DNA from: Streptomyces mirabilis | GTDB lineage: Bacteria; Actinomycetota; Actinomycetes; Streptomycetales; Streptomycetaceae | Length of the DNA stretch: 64,000 bases | Reading direction: 5' to 3' | NCBI RefSeq assembly: GCF_018310535.1 | Contig: NZ_CP074102.1 | Location: 186,001-250,000, forward strand | In this document: piece after piece, positions 1 through 7,939 of the stretch | Layout of the letters: each line of letters opens with the position of its first letter | Position numbering within the stretch: the stretch's first letter is position 1 | Made by a program: the position numbers and the translations under genes | Notes under the pieces: model-generated | Told to the model about the DNA's origin: nothing | The model's input: only the letters and a program-made list of their open reading frames with translations | Databases searched by the model: none

Positions 1-1
1 C

Positions 2-1123
2 TATCTCGTGGTCGACCGGCTCGTCCGGGGCGTCTCCAGCGGCGGCCTGCGGATGCGCGCGGGCTGCACCCTGGACGAGGTCGCCGGGCTCGCCCGCGGG
101 ATGACGATGAAGGAGGCCCTGCACTACAACCCCGAGGGCCGCTACATCCCGCTGGGCGGTGCCAAGGGCGGCATCGACTGCGATCCCCAGGACCCGGCGG
201 CGTACGGCCTGCTGGTGCGCTATCTGCGCGCCATGCGCCCCTACATCGAGAGCTTCTGGACCACGGGTGAGGACCTCGGGCTCACCCAGGACCTGGTCGA
301 CCGGGCCGCCGAGGAGGCGGGGCTCGTCTCGTCCATCCAGGCCGTGTACCCGCTGCTCGACGACGAGACGACGGCCCGTCGGCGGCTCGCGGAAGCCTTC
401 GCGGTCGACGTGGACGGGATCGGGCTCGACGAACTGGTCGGCGGCTGCGGTGTCGCCGAGTCGGTGCTCGCGGCCCTGGACCGGGCCGGGGTGGCGCGCG
501 CGGGGACGCGCGTGGCCGTACAGGGCCTGGGCACCATGGGGGGCGCCACGGCCCGCTTCCTCTCCCGCGCGGGCCTCGACATCGTCGCCGTCGCGGACGT
601 CAAGGGAACGATCGCGAACCCGGACGGGCTCGACGTCGACGCGCTGCTCGCGGCGCGGGACGCCTACGGGACGGTCGACCGCGGCGCGCTGCGCCCGGCC
701 GACCAGGAACTCCCGGGCGACGCCTGGCTGTCCGTGGACGCGGAGGTGCTGGTTCCCGCGGCGGTCTCGTACGCCATCGACACCGAGAACCAGCGGGGGA
801 TCGGCGCCCGCTGGATCGTCGAGGCGGCCAACATGCCCGTACTGCCCGAGGCGGAGGAGCTGCTCGCCGCGCGCGGGGTCGTCGTGCTGCCGGACGTCGT
901 GGTCAACTCCGGGACGAACGCCTGGTGGTGGTGGACGCTCTTCGGCGACATCGGCGCGGACGCGGACGAGGCGTTCACGTACACCCGGCGCTCCATGCGT
1001 GACCTGATCGACCGGATGCTGGCCCGCGCGGAGGCCGACGGGACGACTCCGCGGGCCGCGGCGCACGCCATCGTCGCCGACCGGCTGCCGGTGATCGCGG
1101 AGCGGTTCGGGTGGTACCGCTGA
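2..1123 (+). CDS. Glu/Leu/Phe/Val-type amino-acid dehydrogenase, 5' end outside window
   Basis: This is a partial NAD(P)-dependent amino-acid dehydrogenase; 373 residues are present and the start lies upstream of the window. The family oxidatively deaminates an amino acid to its 2-oxo acid in the cytoplasm. The N-terminal domain shows MTMKEA and the glycine-rich PLGGAKGGI segment that carry the family's lysines. The Rossmann domain has VQGLGTMGG near residue 175, and the EAANMPVLPEA motif follows. Where glutamate dehydrogenases usually read NAGGV, this protein reads NSGTNAWWWW, so substrate use may differ from a classical GDH. The reading frame is open to the first base and ends at TGA. The exact substrate cannot be told from sequence. 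Confidence 0.88.
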   Translation, partial: YLVVDRLVRGVSSGGLRMRAGCTLDEVAGLARGMTMKEALHYNPEGRYIPLGGAKGGIDCDPQDPAAYGLLVRYLRAMRPYIESFWTTGEDLGLTQDLVDRAAEEAGLVSSIQAVYPLLDDETTARRRLAEAFAVDVDGIGLDELVGGCGVAESVLAALDRAGVARAGTRVAVQGLGTMGGATARFLSRAGLDIVAVADVKGTIANPDGLDVDALLAARDAYGTVDRGALRPADQELPGDAWLSVDAEVLVPAAVSYAIDTENQRGIGARWIVEAANMPVLPEAEELLAARGVVVLPDVVVNSGTNAWWWWTLFGDIGADADEAFTYTRRSMRDLIDRMLARAEADGTTPRAAAHAIVADRLPVIAERFGWYR

Positions 1124-1269
1124 CGGGCACCCGCCTCGCGGCCCTCCCGTCATTCCTCCTGGGGAATTGAGGCGCGGGGCCGGTGACAGCAGAGTCGGTG
1201 GAGCGAGGGCGCGCGAGCACGCGTGACCGCCCCTCCCCCCACCAAGTCCGACTCGTACCGGGAGTATCC

Positions 1270-1689
1270 ATGCCCACCATCGACCCGCAGGACCTGATCG
1301 AGCGCTACATCGGCGTCTGGAACGAGCCCGATCCCGAGATCCGCCGCAAGACCGTGGACGAACTCTGGGCTCAGGACGGTCTGCACGTCCTCCGGCCGCC
1401 TCAGCAGATGCGGGACACCGCGGTGGACCTCGGCTTCACCACCGCCGTCCTGGAGGCCCGTGGCCACGACGAACTGCACACGCGCGTGACGCGCGCCTAC
1501 GACGACTTCGTCGCCCCGGGGACCTACGTCTTCCGGATCCAGGAACCCGCCCAACGGCTGCGGGACGTCATCACGTTCCGCTGGGAGTCCTTCCACACCG
1601 GGGAGGGACGTGCCACGGGTGGCGGCCGGGAGTTCCTGGTCCTCGACGAGGACGGCCGCATCCGGTTTGACTACCAGTTCGTCGACTGA
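1270..1689 (+). CDS. SnoaL/NTF2-like fold protein
   Basis: The 139-residue product begins MPTIDPQDLIERYIGVWNE, typical of SnoaL-like proteins whose members include polyketide cyclases, isomerases and many of unknown function. The frame is open further upstream, but the ATG at 1270 follows GGGAG closely and gives the usual family length of 130-145 residues. The segment LIERYIGVWNEPDPEIRR matches the first helix of the NTF2-like cone fold. It lies 25 bp before a TetR-type regulator gene on the same strand, so the two may be co-transcribed and functionally linked. No substrate can be assigned. Confidence 0.75.
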   Translation: MPTIDPQDLIERYIGVWNEPDPEIRRKTVDELWAQDGLHVLRPPQQMRDTAVDLGFTTAVLEARGHDELHTRVTRAYDDFVAPGTYVFRIQEPAQRLRDVITFRWESFHTGEGRATGGGREFLVLDEDGRIRFDYQFVD

Positions 1690-1714
1690 CCCTGCCGAGC
1701 ATTAGGCTTACCGC

Positions 1715-2335
1715 GTGGCAAGGGTGCGGTTGAGCGTGGCGGAACGGCGCGAGGAGTTGCTGCGCGCCGCCATCGAGCAGATCGAGGCGCGGGGCGTGGC
1801 GGCGGTGCGGATCGCCGACGTGGCCTCGGTGCTCGGGGTGAGCAACGCGTTGGTGCTGTACCACTTCTCGACCAAGGAGAAGCTGGTCGCCGCCGCGTTC
1901 ACCTATGCGGCCGAGGACGACCTCGCCCATCTGCGCAAGCTGCTCGGCCGTCGTACGTCGGCGCTGCGCAGGCTGCGCGCCGCCGTGCGCTGGTACGCGC
2001 CGACCGGCCAGGCCAAGGGCTGGCGGCTGTGGATCGAGGGCTGGGCGGCCGCCCTGCGCGAGCCTGCGCTTCAGGAGGTCACGCGTGATCTCGACAAGCA
2101 GTGGAAGGCCGCCATCACCGAGGTGATCGCGGAGGGAGTGGCGGGCGGCGAGTTCGAGTGCCCGGATCCCACGGGCGCCGCCCTGCGACTCACGGCGCTG
2201 CTCGACGGGCTGGCCGTGCAGATGACCGCCTACACGGGAGCGGTGTCGCGGGCGCGGGCCCAGGAGTGGGTGGATGAGGCGCTCGCCCGGGAACTGGGGC
2301 TCGCGCGGGAGGCTTTGGCGGCGGCGGTGCGCTGA
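1715..2335 (+). CDS. TetR/AcrR-family transcriptional regulator
   Basis: The 206-residue protein has an N-terminal TetR DNA-binding domain (about residues 8-55): RREELLRAAIEQIEARG, then IADVASVLGVSNALVLYHF, the helix-turn-helix and recognition helix, followed by STKEKLVAAAF. The rest (about 60-206) is the helical ligand-binding and dimerisation domain. The GTG start gives a standard TetR N-terminus. It directly follows the SnoaL-like gene and is convergent with the SGNH hydrolase. The ligand is unknown, and no clear operator was found in the short gap upstream. Confidence 0.9.
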   Translation: MARVRLSVAERREELLRAAIEQIEARGVAAVRIADVASVLGVSNALVLYHFSTKEKLVAAAFTYAAEDDLAHLRKLLGRRTSALRRLRAAVRWYAPTGQAKGWRLWIEGWAAALREPALQEVTRDLDKQWKAAITEVIAEGVAGGEFECPDPTGAALRLTALLDGLAVQMTAYTGAVSRARAQEWVDEALARELGLAREALAAAVR

Positions 2336-2658
2336 GACACGCGCCTGGACGGTTCGGTCGACAATCGCCGCCCCGCCGCCCACCGAGCGGGTCGGTCCGG
2401 CTGCGACCGGCCCACCCCCGGGCCCTTCACCTCGTCGGCCGCCGGCTCACTGCCACCCGAGTCGGCTAGCCCACCGCCGAGCCGCCGCGGAGACGTCCAC
2501 GGGGCACGGCCGGCCCGGCCCGTCGACAGCCGCCGCGCCATGTCGACGCACGACGACGCCGCCGCGCCACAAGGGCCGCAGGCGCGGCGGCGAGTTCGGC
2601 CCGGGCCCGGGCCCGCGCCCACCCCCTCCAAGGCACCGGCACGTCGGGGACCCGTCGT
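2336..2658. other. Intergenic stretch between convergent genes, no gene seen
   Basis: This 323-bp, extremely GC-rich spacer separates the stop codons of the TetR and SGNH hydrolase genes. Open frames here lack a plausible ribosome-binding site and have low-complexity Arg/Pro/Ala composition. A run of alternating GGGCCC near 2600-2620 could form a hairpin, but no convincing terminator stem was identified. Confidence 0.5.
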
Positions 2659-3477
2659 TCAGGCCACCGACTCGATCCGCATCTTGATGTCGTCCGGCGA
2701 GAGGCTGCCCTTGGCGGCCACGTGGTCGCCGGAGGACTCCCCGCGCAGTCGGCGCCCGATCCACGGGACGAGGTACTCGCGTGCCCAGTGGATGTCGTCA
2801 CGCCGGACCTCGAGGGTGCCGCGGGGCGGCAGCGGAGGCCAGGGCTGGTCGGGGTCCGCGGGCACTTCGAGGCCGAGGACCTGGCCGGCGCGCAGCGCGA
2901 CCCGGGTGTGGCCCTCGGGTGAGAGGTGCAGGCGGTCGCCGTCCCAGGCGCGGCGGTCCTGGATCGTCTTCAGGGACCACAGGTCGAGGACCGGACAGCC
3001 GTACCGGTCCGCGATGGCGCGTACGTGCCCGTTGTACGTGGCGATCTTGCCGCGCAGATGCTTCAGCACGGGCACGGTACGGGTGTCGAAGCCGGTCGTC
3101 ACCATGACGGTGCCGACGGCGGAGGTGAGGTCGGCGACCGCGCGCTCGAAGCGCTCGGCAACCTCGTCGGGGTCGGTGCCCGGCCGGATGATGTCGTTGC
3201 CGCCCGCGCAGAAGGAGACCAGGTCGGGGGCGAGTTCCTTGGCGCTCCTGAGCTGGTCCTCGACGATCTGGTCGAGCAGCTTTCCGCGTACGGCGAGGTT
3301 CGTGTAGGTGAAGTCGCCTTCGGGCCGCCGGTCGGCGAGAAGCACCGCGAACCGGTCGGCCCACCCGACGAAAGCCCCGTCGGGGCCGAGGTCTCCGACG
3401 CCTTCGGTGAAGCTGTCCCCCACCGCCACGTACGACCCGATCACTGATCTGTTGTCACTCTTCGAATCGTCTGCCAC
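2659..3477 (-). CDS. SGNH/GDSL-family hydrolase
   Basis: The 272-residue protein is an SGNH esterase/lipase-like hydrolase. Block I is YVAVGDSFTEGVGD (about residues 16-29) with the nucleophilic serine. Block III is CAGGNDI (near 92), and the catalytic Asp/His block is DRLHLSPEGH (near 205). No signal peptide or membrane segment is seen, so it is probably cytoplasmic. The start is uncertain: GTG at 3477 is used because it leaves a short N-terminus before block I, but the purine-rich AAAGGTG lies rather far upstream. It is a single-gene unit convergent with the TetR gene. Substrate is unknown. Confidence 0.88.
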   Translation of the reverse strand: MADDSKSDNRSVIGSYVAVGDSFTEGVGDLGPDGAFVGWADRFAVLLADRRPEGDFTYTNLAVRGKLLDQIVEDQLRSAKELAPDLVSFCAGGNDIIRPGTDPDEVAERFERAVADLTSAVGTVMVTTGFDTRTVPVLKHLRGKIATYNGHVRAIADRYGCPVLDLWSLKTIQDRRAWDGDRLHLSPEGHTRVALRAGQVLGLEVPADPDQPWPPLPPRGTLEVRRDDIHWAREYLVPWIGRRLRGESSGDHVAAKGSLSPDDIKMRIESVA

Positions 3478-3587
3478 ATCGGCCCATGATTCACCTTTCG
3501 ATGTGAGCTACGCGACCGTAGGAAGGGGTTGACGGGTGGTGAGATAAGCCACTCGTAAAGTGTCGGTGAACCCGGAATAAGGCCCTC

Positions 3588-4305
3588 TCAGGAGTGGTTG
3601 AACAGCCGCCACACCTGGAAGTCCTCGATCCGGAAGTGGCTCCATGTGGTCCGGAACGCGAAGTGCCCGCTCGTGTACGGCTCCGGGTCGCCGTAGTCGA
3701 AGACCAGCCGTCCGTTGTCCCACCAGCGGACCGTGGAGCCGTCCGAGACGATCCGGACACGGTTGGGCCCGTTGGCCATGAGCAGCGGCTTCCGTGTAGT
3801 CGTAGACGAGCGGGCGGACGCCCGGCTCCCCCACGTACCGGCGCAGCCGCGTGGTCGTGTTGGTGTTGGCGCCGTATCCGACGTAGTACGTCTTCAGGTA
3901 GTCGTATTCGGCCAGGGCGCCGCCGCGCGGCGTGGCGAAGAGGTCGTTCGGGGAACGGACGTCGACGGCGTTCCAGAAGTTGTTGAGGTCGGAGACCCGG
4001 TCGTTGACACCGCCCTCGGAGACGGGTGTGGCGGTGTACTCGATGACGTAGGGCCCTTCGAGCCTCTGTTTGAACCAGACCGTCGCACCGCTCGGTACGT
4101 CGATCTCCAGGACGCCGCGCGAGGCGCTGACCGTGCCGCCGTCCTGCAGTTCGGTGACCCACTGGCCGAGGCCGTGGCGGAAGCCGTCGTGGGCGATGAG
4201 CCGGCCGCGACGGTGACGCGGCGAGGCGCTCGCGGTGGTGGCCGGCACGAGCGTCGACAGCGCGGCACCGGCGGCGAGGGTCGCGAAGGCTCTGCGGGTG
4301 GTCAT
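3588..4305 (-). pseudogene. Frameshifted Tat-exported DUF6250-type protein
   Basis: The gene starts at ATG 4305 with a twin-arginine signal (MTTRRAFATLAAGAALSTLV, then an ASA cleavage region) and continues as a lectin-like beta-sandwich domain. After VYDYTEA, near 3784-3793, the frame is lost. The rest of the domain continues one frame over, from MANGPNRVRIVSDG to FQVWRLFNHS and a stop at 3588-3590. A two-base deletion in a C run (or a one-base insertion) explains the shift. Its ATG overlaps the stop of the upstream rhamnogalacturonan-lyase relic as ATGA, so both formed one pectin-degradation operon. DUF6250 domains often accompany secreted polysaccharide-active enzymes. A sequencing error cannot be excluded. 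Confidence 0.8.
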
Positions 4306-5097
4306 GAGGTTCCTTCCGTGCGAGCGGCGGTGGTGATGGCGGGCTTCGGCACCCGCCGGGTCCCGGTGCCCGGGTAATAGTCCGTGTACGTCGACTGGAG
4401 ATAGCCGCGCACGGTCCAGCCGAGGCGGTGGCCGGGGTTCTGGGCGAGCGTGTAGATACGCCGTCTCACCGTCGATCACCGAAATGACCTGGTTGGCGGG
4501 CGAGTCGGCGGTCACCTTCGCACCCTCCGCGAAGGTGGTCCCGTCGGCCGTGTCCACCAGCACCTCGGCCTCGCCGTCGCCGTCGAGGTCGTACACGGTG
4601 ACGTTGTCGCCGTTGCGGTAGCCGCCGATCGCCGTCGAGCCGCTGATCGCGGCGGGCGCGGGGTCGTCGGCGCCGTTCCCGCCGACCTGCGTGTACGAGC
4701 CCGGACCGATGTCGACGCGCCACAGCCGCGCGCCGGTGAGCGTGTATGCCTCCAGGAGGTCGGGCTTGTCACGGGTCCGCGCGAGTCGGCTGACGACGAG
4801 TTCGTAGCGGCCGTCGCCGTCGAGGTCGCCGGGCCAGGCGTGTTGCACGGTGTATCCGTCGGCGGCTGCCAGCGGAATCTCGGCATAGCCCTTCGCGAAG
4901 TCGAGCGCCGCCGAACTCTGCTTCAGCTCATGGCCGTTGACGACGGCACGCACGCTGTACGTGCCGGGTGCCGCCGGGCTGTCGTCCTGGTATGTGGTCG
5001 AGCGGGTGACCGGCGCCCGGTTGAGCCGCCGTCCGCCCTTGTACACGTCGAACGCGATCGCGTCCCCGTACCGTGCGTACTCCGTGCCGAGTAACCG
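4302..5097 (-). pseudogene. PL11 rhamnogalacturonan lyase relic, 3' part
   Basis: This is the downstream part of a family PL11 rhamnogalacturonan lyase, a secreted enzyme that cleaves the pectin backbone. From the insertion site it reads LLGTEYARYGDAIAFDVYK, then the calcium-binding repeats PGDLDGDGRYELVVSRLA and YDLDGDGEAEVLV. The frame then breaks near 4448-4460. The true C-terminus (IYTLAQNPGHRLGWTVRGYL, ending in TGA at 4302-4304) is found in another frame. About 300 central residues, including most of the catalytic propeller, are missing. The 5' part lies beyond the IS element at 7519-7697. The gene is therefore dead through both the deletion and the insertion. Confidence 0.85.
5090..5097. 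repeat. Left 8-bp target-site duplication, AGTAACCG
   Basis: AGTAACCG directly abuts the left terminal inverted repeat and is repeated exactly at 7519-7526 beyond the right terminal repeat. Eight-base duplications are typical of ISL3-family insertion. Removing the element and one copy rejoins the PL11 reading frame (…RRRLLGTEYARYG). Confidence 0.92.
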
Positions 5098-5120
5098 GGC
5101 TCTTCGAAATTGGTGGGGGT
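5098..5120 (+). repeat. Left terminal inverted repeat of the ISL3 element
   Basis: The 23-bp end starts GGCTCTTCGAAATTGGTGGG. It pairs with the right end at 7496-7518 (19/23) and with the internal end at 6533-6555 (17/23) in inverted orientation. Confidence 0.9.
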
Positions 5121-5184
5121 TTGAGCGCCGGACGGGGTTCCACTGTGGACCCTGACTGATAGATGCCCGCAGCTCTCGTAGATC

Positions 5185-6543
5185 ATGTTGTTGTCGAAGC
5201 AAGATGATCACAACAGAAGAGCTACGGACGTGGCAAACGATACGACGCGGTTGTTGGGCCTTGACGGCCTGGCCGTGGTCGGGGTTGCCGACGACACCGA
5301 CGGGCCGGTGGTGTACCTGGTCACTGCTGATGAGCTGGCACGCCACTGCCCAGACTGCGGCACCCGGGCGCGGCGGTCGAAGGGCCGGCGGGTGACCCGG
5401 CCGCGTGACCTGTCGGTCGGTGGCCGCCGACCGCGGCTGGTGTGGGCCAAGCGCCGCTGGCGCTGCGACGAGCTGGCGTGCCGGCGTCGCTCGTTCACCG
5501 AGTCGGTCCCGCCAGTACCGTCACGTAAGCGGCTAACCACACGATTACGGACTGCGGCCGGGGCGGCGGTGGCCGATCAGGGCCGCACGGTCGCCCAGGC
5601 GGCCCGCGACCATGCGCTCTCCTGGCCGGTCGTTGCGGCGGCGTTCACCAGTCACGCCCGGGCGGTGCTGCCGGCCCAGCCCGAGCCGGTGCAGGCGCTC
5701 GGTATCGACGAGATCCGCCGAGGCCGGCCGAGATGGATCCCCGACGAGGCCACCGGGATCTGGCCGACCGCCGTGGACCGTTGGCACGTCGGCTTCGTCG
5801 ACCTGTCCGGCAAGCAGGACCTGCTCGGGCAGGTCGAAGGCCGCACCGCCCAGGCGGTCATCGACTGGCTGGCCGACCGCGACCAAGCCTGGCGCGACGC
5901 AGTCCAGTACGTCGCGATCGACATGTGCACGATCTTCAAGTCGGCGATCAGCCGGGTCCTGCCGCAGGCCACCCTGATCGTGGACGACTTCCACCTGGTG
6001 CAGCTGGCGAACCAGACCCTCACCGAGGTCCGCCGCCGGGTCACCGTGACCCATCGCGGCCGGCGCGGCCGCAAGGGCAACCGCGAGTGGGAACTGCGCA
6101 ACCGGCTCACCCGCTCCGCCGCCCGGATGCGCGGCGAGCACGTCGACGCTCTCCTCGACGAGCTGTCCAACCTGCCCAGGGTGATCGGCGCGCCGATCAC
6201 CGTTGCGTGGAACGCCAAGGAAGACCTCCTGGACCTGCTTGCCACCGCCCGGACCCGCCCAGACCGGGAACAGGTCCGCGATCTGCTGTACCGGTTCTAC
6301 CGCCGATGCGCCGACGCCGACCTTCCCGAACTGCAGCGCCTAGCCACAACCGTCGAGACATGGTGGCCAGAGATCCTTGCGTTCCTGCACACTGGGATCA
6401 CCAACGCCGGCTCCGAAGGCACCAACCGGGTCATCAAGACCATCGCCCGCGACGCCTACGGCTTCCGCAACCCCGGCAACCAGCGCTTACGCACCCGCTG
6501 CGCGACCACCCGTCGAGCCCGTGGACACCTCGATGCCCGCTAA
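5185..6543 (+). CDS. ISL3-family transposase
   Basis: The 452-residue DDE transposase catalyses movement of the surrounding element. The N-terminus has the ISL3 zinc-ribbon/HTH region (HCPDCGTRARRSKGR, then KRRWRC and a further Cys). The catalytic acids lie in LGIDEI (about 173), VAIDMC (about 247) and GSEGTNRVIK (about 413). Length fits the family. ATG 5185 is used, though GTG 5230 is also possible. Two TTA leucine codons occur at 5545-5547 and 6487-6489; in Streptomyces such codons make translation depend on the bldA tRNA. The stop codon lies inside the internal copy of the element end. Confidence 0.92.
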   Translation: MLLSKQDDHNRRATDVANDTTRLLGLDGLAVVGVADDTDGPVVYLVTADELARHCPDCGTRARRSKGRRVTRPRDLSVGGRRPRLVWAKRRWRCDELACRRRSFTESVPPVPSRKRLTTRLRTAAGAAVADQGRTVAQAARDHALSWPVVAAAFTSHARAVLPAQPEPVQALGIDEIRRGRPRWIPDEATGIWPTAVDRWHVGFVDLSGKQDLLGQVEGRTAQAVIDWLADRDQAWRDAVQYVAIDMCTIFKSAISRVLPQATLIVDDFHLVQLANQTLTEVRRRVTVTHRGRRGRKGNREWELRNRLTRSAARMRGEHVDALLDELSNLPRVIGAPITVAWNAKEDLLDLLATARTRPDREQVRDLLYRFYRRCADADLPELQRLATTVETWWPEILAFLHTGITNAGSEGTNRVIKTIARDAYGFRNPGNQRLRTRCATTRRARGHLDAR

Positions 6544-6555
6544 TTTCGTTGAGCC
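6533..6555 (-). repeat. Internal third copy of the ISL3 terminal repeat
   Basis: Read on the minus strand this begins GGCTCAACGAAATTAGCGGG and matches the right end at 18/23 and the left end at 17/23. The transposase stop (6541-6543) lies within it, as expected at the native right end of a simple IS. The 8 bp beyond it do not match AGTAACCG, so it was not the end used in this insertion. Confidence 0.85.
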
Positions 6556-6636
6556 CGCACCCTGCAATCGTGTTGGCTGGCGGCACCGAACTGTCAGTAC
6601 CGCAGGTGTCCGCTTGGCTGTAGCAGGGAGTTAAAC

Positions 6637-7428
6637 GTGCAGGACATTGTTGTCGACCCCGTTGCCCACAATCGGGCAGCCTGGGACAAGTATGTCCAAG
6701 AGGGCAACGAGTGGTCGAGGCCGGTGAGTGCTGAGGATGTCGAGCGCGCCCGCATGGGCGACTGGTCGATTGTTCTCATCGGGCGTGAGCCAGTCGACCG
6801 CTCCTGGCTGCCGACGGACCTGACCGGCAAGGACGTGTTGTGCCTGGCCTCCGGCGGTGGCCAGCAGGGTCCGATCCTCGCCGCCGCAGGGGCGCGGGTC
6901 ACCGTATTCGACAACTCACCCCGCCAGCTCGGCCAGGACCAGATGGTGGCGGCGCGCGACGGACTCGAGCTGCGCACCGTCCTAGGCGACATGCGCGACC
7001 TCAGCGCCTTCGGCGACGCAACATTCGACGTCGTATTCCATCCGGTCTCTAACCTATTCGTACCAGACTTGGCACCGGTGTGGCGTGAGTGCTTCCGCGT
7101 CCTGCGACCGGGCGGAACTCTGCTCGTGGGCTTCCTCAACCCTGATGTGTACTTGTTCGACCACGAGGCGCTCGACGAGCGCGGCGAGCTGATCGTCGTG
7201 CACAAGCTGCCCTACAGCGATGTCACGCAGTACTCCGCCGAGGAACGCACCACGAAGTTCGGCGCGGATGCCGCTCTTGAATACAGCCACACCCTCACCG
7301 ACCAGATCGGCGGGCAACTCGCCGCGGGGTTCGTCCTCACCGGCTTCGCGGAAGCGCCGCACCAATCCAACGCATCCGCTCAATACATGTCGAACTATTT
7401 TGCGACGCTGGCGGTCAAGCCGGGCTGA
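6637..7428 (+). CDS. Class I SAM-dependent methyltransferase, IS passenger
   Basis: The 263-residue cytoplasmic protein shows SAM-binding motif I as DVLCLASGGGQQG (about residues 66-78), then VTVFDNSPRQL (motif II), LRTVLGDMRDL and FDVVFHPVSNLFV (motif III/IV), and VLRPGGTLLVGF (motif V). The GTG start follows GGGAG at good spacing. It lies between the internal and outer right ends of the ISL3 element, so it is carried as a passenger gene rather than as part of the host operon. The methyl acceptor is unknown. It need not help transposition and may give the host another trait such as resistance, though nothing in the sequence proves this. Confidence 0.9.
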   Translation: MQDIVVDPVAHNRAAWDKYVQEGNEWSRPVSAEDVERARMGDWSIVLIGREPVDRSWLPTDLTGKDVLCLASGGGQQGPILAAAGARVTVFDNSPRQLGQDQMVAARDGLELRTVLGDMRDLSAFGDATFDVVFHPVSNLFVPDLAPVWRECFRVLRPGGTLLVGFLNPDVYLFDHEALDERGELIVVHKLPYSDVTQYSAEERTTKFGADAALEYSHTLTDQIGGQLAAGFVLTGFAEAPHQSNASAQYMSNYFATLAVKPG

Positions 7429-7495
7429 CCCAGCCGTGGGGCCGGCCGAGACGACCGTGTCTCCGAATGGCCAAGTGGAGTGCTGTGCCAGCCCG

Positions 7496-7518
7496 ACCCC
7501 CACTAACTTCGCTGAGCC
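7496..7518 (-). repeat. Right terminal inverted repeat of the ISL3 element
   Basis: On the minus strand it reads GGCTCAGCGAAGTTAGTGGG and onward, matching the left end at 19/23 positions. It is directly followed by the AGTAACCG duplication. Confidence 0.9.
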
Positions 7519-7526
7519 AGTAACCG
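7519..7526. repeat. Right 8-bp target-site duplication, AGTAACCG
   Basis: This is an exact copy of 5090-5097 immediately outside the right end of the element, also reading as part of the PL11 codons for Arg-Leu-Leu on the minus strand. Confidence 0.92.
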
Positions 7527-7697
7527 CCGCCTCAGGAAGGTGCCCTTGCCGGAGGGGACGGCGACCAGGCCGCGGTCCAGGTTCTCCACGATCCGGCGCG
7601 GCGGCGGATGCTGTTCGGTGGCGTGCGAGGGCGCGCCGACCAGTCCGGCCTGCAGCGCGGCGGCGGTGACGACGCCGAGTCTTCGAGGTCTCAGGAT
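7519..7697 (-). pseudogene. PL11 rhamnogalacturonan lyase relic, 5' part
   Basis: On the minus strand this encodes a signal-peptide-like start (LRPRRLGVVTAAALQAGLVG) and the mature N-terminus RRIVENLDRGLVAVPSGKGT. It then runs into RRRLLGTE exactly at the IS target duplication, joining the 3' part at 5097. An AAGGAG ribosome-binding site at 7704-7709 is followed at normal spacing by ATC (7695-7697), then CTG. The expected ATG may have mutated, unless CTG is the start. The piece confirms that the IS interrupted a secreted PL11 enzyme. Confidence 0.82.
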
Positions 7698-7874
7698 GAC
7701 GTGCTCCTTGCGGTGGCGACGACGGCCGCGATGCCGTCGCCGAAGACACAGAAAGCACTTACGGAGATCACTGTGGAGTCACTCCCGCACCGTGTCGACA
7801 CCTCGTGCGCCGGTGCCACAAGACCGCAATGTGCCGATCATGAAATGACCACGCCGGGACGCGTGGAGAAACAC

Positions 7875-7914
7875 CGAGGGCCGGACCTCCGCGATCGCAG
7901 AGGTCCGGCCCTCG
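7875..7914. terminator. Perfect 15-bp hairpin terminator
   Basis: CGAGGGCCGGACCTC and its exact reverse complement enclose a 10-base loop. It lies 25 bp beyond the stop of the M23/LysM peptidase gene (minus strand) and can end that transcript. Confidence 0.85.
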
Positions 7915-7939
7915 AAGGTCGTGAAAGGCGCGGCGGGCG

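Larger units (their letters stand above)
5098..7518 (+). mobile_element. ISL3-family insertion sequence with methyltransferase passenger gene
   Basis: The 2421-bp element has terminal inverted repeats at 5098-5120 (GGCTCTTCGAAATTGGTGGG...) and 7496-7518 that match at 19 of 23 positions. It is flanked by the identical 8-bp duplication AGTAACCG. It encodes an ISL3 transposase and, downstream on the same strand, a SAM methyltransferase. A third copy of the end sequence at 6533-6555 marks where a transposase-only IS of about 1458 bp would end. Because the duplication flanks the outer pair of ends, the whole composite moved as one unit. The insertion splits a rhamnogalacturonan-lyase gene. Confidence 0.92.

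Noticed and set aside
2595..2625. Possible terminator of GGGCCC repeats
   Set aside because: The alternating sequence can fold in many ways and no single stable stem with a defined loop stands out.
2540..3307. Plus-strand frame running from the 2336-2658 gap into the SGNH hydrolase
   Set aside because: Arg/Pro/Ser-rich composition, no ribosome-binding site, antisense to a clear hydrolase.
7681..7780. A 26-codon minus-strand ORF upstream of the PL11 5' fragment
   Set aside because: It has no clear ribosome-binding site and lies in the promoter region of a dead gene; probably chance.
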